Assembly (NCBI GenBank): GCA_030625685.1
Contig: DAOUQJ010000012.1
Location: 1 to 64,000, forward strand
Source: Oscillospiraceae bacterium
GTDB lineage: Bacteria > Bacillota > Clostridia > Oscillospirales > Oscillospiraceae
Direction: 5' to 3'
DNA: 64,000 nt
This document shows positions 40,525 through 48,914 of the stretch, piece by piece. The notes under the pieces were generated by a model that worked only from the letters and a program-made list of their open reading frames with translations, was not told the DNA's origin and searched no databases. Every line of letters starts with the position of its first letter. Position 1 is the first letter of the stretch. The position numbers and the translations under genes are program-made.

Positions 40525-40568
40525 AGGGTGTTGGCTTAAATTCACTTCGTAATTGTAGCCAACACCCT
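40525..40568. terminator. Terminator downstream of ppdK
   Basis: AGGGTGTTGGCT ... AGCCAACACCCT. Confidence 0.75.
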
Positions 40569-40612
40569 ATAGTTTAAGATAAAACTAATGTATCAAAAAG
40601 ATATGTTCTTTA

Positions 40613-43237
40613 TTATTTTTGTTTGATAGCCGCTTGTGCTACTGCAAGACGGGCAATTGGAACACGATATGGTGAACAGCTGACATAGTTAAGATCAATG
40701 GTGTTCACAAATTCGATGGAATATGGATCGCCACCGTGCTCACCACAAATACCCAAAGAAATCTTTGGATTTGTTTTTCTAGCCGCTTCGCAAGCAGACT
40801 TCACAAGTTTGCCCACACCTTCAACGTCCAATTGTTCAAATGGATCTCTTTCTAACACATTCTTTGACTGGTAAGTAGGAATGAATTTTCCTGCGTCGTC
40901 ACGTGAAAAACCGAATGTCATTTGTGTTAGGTCATTGGTACCGAAGCTGAAGAAATCCGCATGCTTCGCAATTTCATCTGCTACGACAGCAGCTCTTGGA
41001 GTTTCAATCATTGTGCCCACTTTATACTTCAGTGTTACTCCACTTTGGGCAATAATTTCATCTGCTGTTTCTGTCACGATTTGTCTTACATATTGAAGCT
41101 CTGGCGCTTCACATACAAGCGGAATCATAATTTCTGGAACGATAGAGAGACCTAGTTCCTTATTCACATTGATTGCCGCTTCGATAATTGCTCTTGCTTG
41201 CATTTTTGTAATTTCAGGATTGGTTACAGATAATCTACAACCTCTGTGTCCCATCATAGGGTTTACTTCACGAAGACCTTCTACCACTTCAGACAACGCG
41301 TCAACCTCTACGTCCATCTCAGCTGCAAGAGTTTTAATATCGTCCTCTTCATTAGGCAAGAACTCGTGAAGTGGTGGATCAAGCAAACGAACGGTTACTG
41401 GTTTTTCATGCATAACGCGATAAATGCCTTCAAAATCGCCTCTTTGCATATCAAGAAGTTTATCAAGCGCAACTTGTCTTTGCTCCATTTTTTGTGACAA
41501 AATCATTTGACGAATAGCCAAAATACGTTCAGCTTGGAAGAACATATGTTCCGTTCTTGTTAGTCCAATTCCCTCTGCACCAAAATCAATGGCAACTTGC
41601 GCATCTTTTGGTGTATCTGCATTTGCACGAATGCCCATTGTTCTAACTTCGTCAGCCCATGACATTACTTTTGCAAAGTCACCACTGATGGTAGCTTCGA
41701 TCATTTCAATCTGACCAAGATAAACATTACCAGTATTTCCATCAATGGACATATATTCACCCTCGTTGACTTTGAGGTCCTCACCAATTGTGATATATCC
41801 TTGCTCTGGGTTAACATGAATTTCTGAACAGCCAGCTACGCAGCAAACACCCATTCCACGTGCAACCACGGCTGCGTGGCTTGTTCTGCCGCCTGTAGCT
41901 GTTAGAATACCTTGCACAACAGCCATACCTTCAATGTCTTCTGGGCTAGTTTCATTACGCACAAGCAATACTGGTCCATTTTTCACTTCTTCTACAGCCT
42001 TTTCCGCTGTAAAGACGATACGACCACATGCCGCACCTGGACTTGCAGCAAGACCTTTTCCAACTAGGTTTGCATTTTTCAGAGAAGTATCTTCAAAACG
42101 TGCATGCAATAGGCTGTCGAGTTGTTTTGGTTCAATTTTAAGTAGGGCTTCTTCTTTTGTCAAAAGGCCTTCATCAACCATATCAACTGCAATTTTGAGT
42201 GCAGCCTGCGCTGTACGTTTGCCATTTCTTGTTTGAAGCATATACAGTCTACCATTTTCAATGGTAAACTCCATATCTTGAATGTCTTTGAAATGATGCT
42301 CAAGTTTGTCAGAAACTGCAACAAATTCATCAAAGACTGAAGTGTTAACTTCTTTGAGGCTCTCAATTGACATAGGAGTACGAATACCTGCAACAACGTC
42401 TTCCCCTTGTGCATTCATCAAAAATTCGCCATATAATTTATTCTCACCAGTTGCAGGATCACGTGAGAACGCAACGCCTGTACCTGAATCATCACCCATG
42501 TTACCGAAAACCATTTCCTGCACATTAACAGCAGTTCCCCATGAAGAAGGAATGCCATTCATGCGGCGATAGAATACTGCTCTTTGTGTATTCCAGCTGC
42601 TAAATACTGCTTTAATAGCAACGAAAAGTTGCTCATGTGGATCAGAAGGAAATTCCTTATTAGTGAGGCCAAAATAGATTTCCTTAAAGCGGCTGACAAG
42701 ATATTTCATATCTTCAGCATCAAGATCAGAATCAAACTGAACGCCTTTATTATTCTTTAATGTAGTCAGCTCATGTTCAAAAGAATTTTTAGGAAGTCCT
42801 AGTGCAACATCTGAGAACATTTGAATGAAACGACGATAACTATCATAAACAAAACGTGGATTATCTGTAATCTGTGCAAGCGTAGCTGCAACTTCATCAT
42901 TAATACCTAGATTTAAAACCGTATCCATCATACCTGGCATAGATACTCTTGCTCCTGAGCGAACAGAAACGAGCAAAGGTGCTTCAGTGTCCCCAAATTT
43001 TTTCCCTGATATTGTCTGCAACTGATCAACAGCTTTTAAGATTTCATCTTTAATACTATCATTGATCTGTTCACCATCATCATAATATAGGGTACAAGCC
43101 TCTGTAGTTACAGTAAAGCCTTGTGGGATAGGCAGACCTAAACTTGTCATTTCAGCAAGATTGGCTCCTTTGCCCCCAAGCAGTTCACGCATGTTTCCGT
43201 CGCCTTCCGAAAACAGATAGACATACTTCTTGTTCAT
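40613..43237 (-). CDS. ppdK: Pyruvate, phosphate dikinase
   Basis: LLGGKGANLAEMTSLGLPIPQGFTVTTEAC, TGGRTSHAAVVARGMGVCCVAGC, SFGTNDLTQMTFGFSRDD. Confidence 0.97.
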   Translation of the reverse strand: MNKKYVYLFSEGDGNMRELLGGKGANLAEMTSLGLPIPQGFTVTTEACTLYYDDGEQINDSIKDEILKAVDQLQTISGKKFGDTEAPLLVSVRSGARVSMPGMMDTVLNLGINDEVAATLAQITDNPRFVYDSYRRFIQMFSDVALGLPKNSFEHELTTLKNNKGVQFDSDLDAEDMKYLVSRFKEIYFGLTNKEFPSDPHEQLFVAIKAVFSSWNTQRAVFYRRMNGIPSSWGTAVNVQEMVFGNMGDDSGTGVAFSRDPATGENKLYGEFLMNAQGEDVVAGIRTPMSIESLKEVNTSVFDEFVAVSDKLEHHFKDIQDMEFTIENGRLYMLQTRNGKRTAQAALKIAVDMVDEGLLTKEEALLKIEPKQLDSLLHARFEDTSLKNANLVGKGLAASPGAACGRIVFTAEKAVEEVKNGPVLLVRNETSPEDIEGMAVVQGILTATGGRTSHAAVVARGMGVCCVAGCSEIHVNPEQGYITIGEDLKVNEGEYMSIDGNTGNVYLGQIEMIEATISGDFAKVMSWADEVRTMGIRANADTPKDAQVAIDFGAEGIGLTRTEHMFFQAERILAIRQMILSQKMEQRQVALDKLLDMQRGDFEGIYRVMHEKPVTVRLLDPPLHEFLPNEEDDIKTLAAEMDVEVDALSEVVEGLREVNPMMGHRGCRLSVTNPEITKMQARAIIEAAINVNKELGLSIVPEIMIPLVCEAPELQYVRQIVTETADEIIAQSGVTLKYKVGTMIETPRAAVVADEIAKHADFFSFGTNDLTQMTFGFSRDDAGKFIPTYQSKNVLERDPFEQLDVEGVGKLVKSACEAARKTNPKISLGICGEHGGDPYSIEFVNTIDLNYVSCSPYRVPIARLAVAQAAIKQK

Positions 43238-44496
43238 TGTTATCCTCCTAATATCTATTAATGCTATTTCAATAAATTTTTCTATAATAGTACAATGATC
43301 AGATTTACTCTGAAAGAGGTTCCGCTATAGCCCTTTTCCACTTTCGTGGAATACTAGCTAACAATATATCTGCAGCACTGAACAATTTGAGCAATACATC
43401 ACAACATATTTTTAATATAGATTGTCAGATATCACTTCATGTGAAAAAGTGCAATTAATTAAAACCGGTCGTAAATCGCAAACTGATTACTAACTGCTAC
43501 CAGTGTACTTTTATATTGTTTTACACAGTTTTAAGGCATGGTAAAATAGCATCCTACACCTTCTCTCAATGTGATAAAGACATATACAAATTAAATATGA
43601 CAAAATTTGCCGAAAAGCCCTAAAAAATGATTCATCAAAGATTGCATTCGCTTCTAATTTGAAGTCTTTTATCCTCATTAGAAATGAATATTGTTTCTCT
43701 TCTGAACGCATCACACAGAAAGTATAAAACGAAAAATTACACCGTCTACGCCTATTGAAAACTATAGCCGATATTTCATTTAATCTATATGTGGAATCTT
43801 TACTCCACAGCATGCATTTTTATATCTCGTGAAACAACGATAAACTATTCAATAACTAGCATAAGTTATGTATATATATCTAGTATACCAGCATAAATAA
43901 ATACAAGCATTTCTATTATGCCATTGTGATTCCGTGTGGTCAAGCCCCAATCGCTTTTCCTTTACTATAGAACACCTTAATTTCGTATAATTTGTCGATA
44001 TTTTGCCCATATGTATTTCCCTTTTTATTTCAAAAAGCATGCTTCAAAGACGTTAACATCCTTTTCCAACTCAAACTTTTAATTTAATTCGGCTAAGTCG
44101 GTTTGAAAACATCCTAATCTTAAACTTGTTTCAATTAAGAAAAGCGAACACTATATTTTATTTTGAAATATCAACAATGTTACTTTCATCCCTTTAAAGC
44201 ATATGTACAATCAGATTGTTTTACCTCAAAAAATAATATTTTATTGTTCCTTTTCATTCTTATTTTTCACTCATCATTCTCTCTGCAATGGTTATATGAT
44301 TCATGATACACAGCAACTTTGAACTTATAGTTCATACTATGAAACGATTCTTAAAAACAACCAACGAAAAAATCTATGACCTTCATCAAAATGATGCGTT
44401 TTACAACAAAGTTTATTCTTTATATACTTATTTCATAAAGGTTGTAACAACAGCAAACATGCTGTGCCAGAACATTAATGTAAGGTGGTACATATT

Positions 44497-44931
44497 ATGA
44501 CAACTATTAAAAATGCAACTATGGAAGATTTTGATATAGCATTTGACTATATCGAAAAACTTTGGACTTATAACACATACGATCGTGCAGTAATTGAAAA
44601 GGTTTACAAAGAAGTGCTTGAAAACGACAATGACTTCGCATTCTTCTTGTATGATGACGGAAAACCAGTTGGATTTTGTCATGGCTCCTTTTTCAATACA
44701 TTTTGGATGTCTGGCAAAACGTGCTACATCGCAAGCATCATTACAAATGAAGAACAAAGAAAGAAAGGCTATGGCACAGCTCTCATGAACCATACAAAAA
44801 CCATTGCGACTGAACATGGTTGTCATGCCATGATTCTTGATACTGGTTTGCCAAGAGAAGGTGCGCATAAATTCTATGAAAACTATGGTTTCCATAAATG
44901 TGCATACTGCTTTGAATATAAACTAGACTAA
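44497..44931 (+). CDS. GNAT-family N-acetyltransferase
   Basis: EEQRKKGYGTALMNHTKTIATEHGCHAMILDTGLPREGAHKFYENYGF. Confidence 0.88.
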   Translation: MTTIKNATMEDFDIAFDYIEKLWTYNTYDRAVIEKVYKEVLENDNDFAFFLYDDGKPVGFCHGSFFNTFWMSGKTCYIASIITNEEQRKKGYGTALMNHTKTIATEHGCHAMILDTGLPREGAHKFYENYGFHKCAYCFEYKLD

Positions 44932-44998
44932 GCTTATAATATTTAGCCTAGTCAAAACAACGCATATATTCTCATTTATGTGAGTATATTAAATATAC

Positions 44999-45047
44999 AA
45001 CAAAAACCCCACGATTTATCTGTACGACAAATCGTGGGGTTTTTGTT
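44999..45047. terminator. Intrinsic terminator, bidirectional
   Basis: Perfect 19-bp stem AACAAAAACCCCACGATTT / AAATCGTGGGGTTTTTGTT. Confidence 0.9.
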
Positions 45048-45189
45048 GCGTATTGCTTTTTTAAACAACTGCAAAGCAGAGCAAATATGATACAATACGT
45101 TGAACAATCTGCGTTTGAAACGAAAGAAGATTGTTCTAAGAAATAGACAAGAAATACAATCCATTGTATACTAATGATACATTATTTGA

Positions 45190-46107
45190 ATGGTGGTGAG
45201 TACATTGAGCACGCAAAAATATGAAACCTTTTTGAAAATCGTAGAAGTTGGTAACATCACTAAGGCGGCAGATATTCTGGGCTATTCTCAATCTGCCATC
45301 AGTCATGTTGTAGCAAGCTTGGAAAGTCAATGGGATGTAAAACTTCTGGTGCGAGACAAACAAGGAGTGCACCTAACCAGTGAAGGCAAACTGCTACTCC
45401 CCGCCATTGAACAGGTTGTGGCAGAAAATAAGAATCTTTTGCATCAAGTATCTGAACTCCATCAACTTAAAACTGGAGTGATTCGAGTGGGTGCTTTTCA
45501 CAGTGCCTCTATGAATTTACTTCCAAACCTCATCAAGTCATTTCAGACTTTATACCCTCAGATTCAGTTTGAAGTAAAACAGCGTGGCTACTATGAAACA
45601 GAACAGATGATTTTTGATGGCAAGCTTGACTGTGGATTTGTTCGTTTGCCTACCCAGTTTGATATTAACACTATCCCCTTATTTAAGGACAAAATGTTTG
45701 CTGTCTTTCAAAAAGATAAAGGACCAAAGGAAAGCCGTTTTCATATTGAAGATATCGAGCACGAAAACTATATCCATATTAAAGAGTTAGAGTTTGAAGT
45801 GCTTGAATTTATTGAAAAGAACAAAATAAAGCTGAATAAAACAACAGAGGCTGACTATAATTACACCGTTTTGCCTATGATTGCCACTGGAATCGGTATG
45901 TGCATTCTTCCCGAGCTAATGCTACAGAACACACCCTATGAACTCACCTTAAAGGAGCTCGATCCCCCCTCTTATCGAACCATCGGCATAGGCTTTAACC
46001 AGAGATATCTTTCTCCAGCTACTCGCCTCTTTATGAAGCATACAAAGGAATACATTCAAGATAATTATGACTTTTTTAACCTCATTTTAAAGCTTAATCA
46101 CAAGTGA
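45190..46107 (+). CDS. LysR-family transcriptional regulator
   Basis: FLKIVEVGNITKAADILGYSQSAISHVVASLESQWDVKLLVRDKQGVHLTSEG. Confidence 0.93.
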   Translation: MVVSTLSTQKYETFLKIVEVGNITKAADILGYSQSAISHVVASLESQWDVKLLVRDKQGVHLTSEGKLLLPAIEQVVAENKNLLHQVSELHQLKTGVIRVGAFHSASMNLLPNLIKSFQTLYPQIQFEVKQRGYYETEQMIFDGKLDCGFVRLPTQFDINTIPLFKDKMFAVFQKDKGPKESRFHIEDIEHENYIHIKELEFEVLEFIEKNKIKLNKTTEADYNYTVLPMIATGIGMCILPELMLQNTPYELTLKELDPPSYRTIGIGFNQRYLSPATRLFMKHTKEYIQDNYDFFNLILKLNHK

Positions 46108-46178
46108 AGCATACAAACTGCTTGAAATATCTTTTGGGGCGCACTTAGATAGACCATAAAACAAAAGTGAACCATTCT

Positions 46179-46216
46179 AATCAACCACCAATCGTATACA
46201 CGATTGGTGGTTGATT
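46179..46216. terminator. Intrinsic terminator
   Basis: AATCAACCACCAATCGT-ATAC-ACGATTGGTGGTTGATT. Confidence 0.88.
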
Positions 46217-46336
46217 GTTTTTCCAATTTAACAAGCTCAAAGAGCATGTATTCTATTCAACACTTAAATATAGATGCATCTTCATAACAACGACCGCAAC
46301 AAATTCAATCCATATAATAGAGATTCTTATAAATCT

Positions 46337-46879
46337 CTATATTGCTTCCTCACTATAGTTAAGATCGTATACTTGTTTTTGCTGCTCAGGATTTAGCGCT
46401 TTTTCTGTCGTGAACGCTATTATTAAAATGCCGATAATGCTGAGAGTCAAACGAGTTAATGTAAAAGGTATCCCTAAATTAGCGGCTTCAAAGGTTAACA
46501 TGGGTATCTTTGTCGTTGACCATGCGCCAATGAAAATAAATACATTAAATATGCTGCTACCCTTTTTTAACATAATACTCGCAATGGGAAAGGCTGCATA
46601 CAATGGACCAGCTGCTGCAGAACCTAACAAGAAAGCAATAAAAATCCCCTTATATCCCGAATTTCTGCCAGTGTACTTCATCATAGTTTCTCGATCAACC
46701 CATACGTCCAACAGTCCCAAAAGTATAAAAATAGGAGGAATCACCAACATCATTTCGATGAGGTTCTGCTTGGTTAAGCTAAACGCGTTTAATCCGATTT
46801 CTGGCATAGCAATAGCGATTACTACGTTAATGAAAAGCAACAGGAAAACCAATCTATATCGCTTCAAAATAACTTTCAT
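46337..46879 (-). CDS. Permease half (ArsP/DUF318-like), second gene
   Basis: Hydrophobic; GSAAAGPLYAAFPIASIMLKKG motif, 5 or so TM segments. Confidence 0.7.
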   Translation of the reverse strand: MKVILKRYRLVFLLLFINVVIAIAMPEIGLNAFSLTKQNLIEMMLVIPPIFILLGLLDVWVDRETMMKYTGRNSGYKGIFIAFLLGSAAAGPLYAAFPIASIMLKKGSSIFNVFIFIGAWSTTKIPMLTFEAANLGIPFTLTRLTLSIIGILIIAFTTEKALNPEQQKQVYDLNYSEEAI

Positions 46880-47355
46880 TACAACACCACCCCAATCAAT
46901 AACGCAGCTATCAGCGAAAACACAAATGCTGAAACATTTCGAATAATTGTTGCTTGTTTTCCAAAGGTCTTTATTTCAATTGGTAGCGTTACAACCCCAA
47001 CCATCATAAGCGTCGAAACAAAAGCTGTAATTTGCATGTATCCCGCACCGCTTTTCAAAAGAGCCGCCGCAAGTGGAAACGCAACAAAACCCGGAATCAA
47101 GGTGACAGATCCAATAATTCCAGCCCCAAGAATACCCCAAATTCCTGACTGGGTTCCAAGAAGGTTCGTAATTGTCTCCGGACTCAATATCGCCAAAGCA
47201 ATTCCGATAATGATTAAAATGGCCAAAAATTGTGGCAGAATATTCTCAAAGGATTTCCACGCCTTTTTTAGCGCCATTTTCGTCTTTATTCTGTCTTTAG
47301 AAAATGATATCACAAGGCTAAAACCTGCTAGCCCATATAAGATGTAGTTAAACAT
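46879..47355 (-). CDS. Permease half (ArsP/DUF318-like), first gene
   Basis: Hydrophobic; GSVTLIPGFVAFPLAAALLKSG motif related to the partner half; start MFNYILYG. Confidence 0.7.
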   Translation of the reverse strand: MFNYILYGLAGFSLVISFSKDRIKTKMALKKAWKSFENILPQFLAILIIIGIALAILSPETITNLLGTQSGIWGILGAGIIGSVTLIPGFVAFPLAAALLKSGAGYMQITAFVSTLMMVGVVTLPIEIKTFGKQATIIRNVSAFVFSLIAALLIGVVL

Positions 47356-47496
47356 TTGGCACCTCTTTTTTTTATTAATATTGCGCTTCAAAGCTGATGT
47401 TATATAAAATCTTAACACCCTCCTCCATGAACCAATTCATCCCAAGTTGTAGGGCTTCGATTTACCTTCAAATTTCTGATATTAATTTTTCCTCTT

Positions 47497-47516
47497 AAAT
47501 CAATTATTTTTGATAT
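47497..47516. promoter_or_regulatory. ArsR-type operator copy 1
   Basis: AAATCAATTATTTTTGATAT; arms ATCAA/TTGAT. Confidence 0.6.
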
Positions 47517-47524
47517 TAATCACT

Positions 47525-47560
47525 CAATAAATGCCATCTTTTTAGATGGCTGATTTATTG
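47525..47560 (-). terminator. Hairpin between the arsR-like gene and permease genes
   Basis: CAATAAATGCCATCT-TTTT-AGATGGCTGATTTATTG (imperfect). Confidence 0.5.
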
Positions 47561-47565
47561 CAATC

Positions 47566-47862
47566 CTAAGAAGAATTTTCTGTATCCAATGCTGTTAAAC
47601 TAACAAGTATGGAAATTGCTCTTTCACTACCTACTGTATTTATTTTATAGTGTGTCCACTTACCAACATACCAACATTCGACAATCCCACTTTCACATAA
47701 GATTTTCATGTGATACGATAGTTTTGACTGTGCAAGACCAAGTTCCTCAGAGATATCACAAGCACACTTTTCTCCAGTTTTAAGCAACTGCACAATTGAC
47801 ACTCGATTGGAATCACAAAGCGCTTTGAAGATTTGAGCAATTTTTGTTACATCCTCTTCCAT
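47566..47862 (-). CDS. ArsR-family metalloregulator
   Basis: IFKALCDSNRVSIVQLLKTGEKCACDISEELGLAQSKLSYHMKILCESGIV with CxC (CAC) sensor motif. Confidence 0.9.
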   Translation of the reverse strand: MEEDVTKIAQIFKALCDSNRVSIVQLLKTGEKCACDISEELGLAQSKLSYHMKILCESGIVECWYVGKWTHYKINTVGSERAISILVSLTALDTENSS

Positions 47863-48006
47863 TATTTTATCCTTTCTGCTAAAAGCCTTTCCCATTACAT
47901 GCAATATGCAACTATTACCTTTAAAGCTATTTGAGTATGTGCGGGCATTTATTTACATATATAGTTTCCTTTAAACTAGATTTTCATTTACTAATTACAC
48001 TATCTC

Positions 48007-48026
48007 AAATCAATTATTTTCGATAT
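48007..48026. promoter_or_regulatory. ArsR-type operator copy 2
   Basis: AAATCAATTATTTTCGATAT, 19/20 identical to 47497-47516. Confidence 0.6.
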
Positions 48027-48314
48027 AACTTATAGTACACTTGTTTTGATTTGGTGTCAACTCTCAAATCAACTTCTTTTGTTTTATAGTTTCAACTTTC
48101 TCACGTTAAATTCTTGACGAATCCTATATTTTCTCACTTAATATAGTTAACCCTGATACCGTCCTTTAAACTATCACTATTACCATCAAATGTCAACAAA
48201 ACACAGTGAAATTTTCAAGAAGCAAATAGTGCTGATTATACTTTTTTGAATAAACAGAAACACAAAATTTCATACTATATAAATGATAGATGAATTCAAT
48301 TTGGGAGGTGTATT

Positions 48315-48839
48315 TTGAGATATGTAATTGTAAGTGTTGTAAAAGGCAAGGCTGGAAATTTCAATAACAACCTAAGAAAAGAAGTTTTTAAAAAGTTCAA
48401 CACTAGGTCTTCAAAGCTTCCTGCTCATTTTACGATAAAAGCGCCCTTTGAAAGGGATGATGTCAATGACATAGAAAGGGTTTTAGAAAAATTTTCTAAA
48501 ACCCATCATTCTACTGAATATCAAATCAAAGGATATGATCATTTCAAGGATAGGGTTATATTCATGAAAGTATTGATGAGCAACGAAGGCAAAGCTATCC
48601 ATGATGAATTAATTGATAGGTTAAATAAAATTGAATTCTTAGAGTTCTCTAAAACAGATGGAAAAGATAAAGTTTTCCACATTACCATAACTTCTAAAAA
48701 AATTAGAGATGTGTTTAATCAATTATGGGATTATGTTTCTTCAATACCTTGTGATTTTGATTGTCATTTTGATAATATTTGCATTTATAAATGGACGAAT
48801 AATACTTGGGTATTACATAAACAGTATTTATTGGGTTGA
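48315..48839 (+). CDS. 2H phosphoesterase / 2'-5' RNA ligase-like protein (TTG start)
   Basis: Two HxT motifs: PAHFTIKAPF and VFHITITSKK; RBS GGGAGG upstream. Confidence 0.8.
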   Translation: MRYVIVSVVKGKAGNFNNNLRKEVFKKFNTRSSKLPAHFTIKAPFERDDVNDIERVLEKFSKTHHSTEYQIKGYDHFKDRVIFMKVLMSNEGKAIHDELIDRLNKIEFLEFSKTDGKDKVFHITITSKKIRDVFNQLWDYVSSIPCDFDCHFDNICIYKWTNNTWVLHKQYLLG

Positions 48840-48914
48840 TTCTAGACGCAACAAAATCCTTTTGAGCTAAGCCAATATCATCGTTCTTGTATACCCTCAA
48901 CAGCTAAAAATATT

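Noticed and set aside
44303-44500. 65-aa ORF just before the GNAT gene
   Set aside because: No recognisable RBS or family; runs into the acetyltransferase start. Insufficient support for a gene call.
46410-46946. 178-aa ORF antisense to the permease halves
   Set aside because: Shadow of hydrophobic coding sequence; the minus-strand genes have clear TM topology and overlap as expected in an operon.
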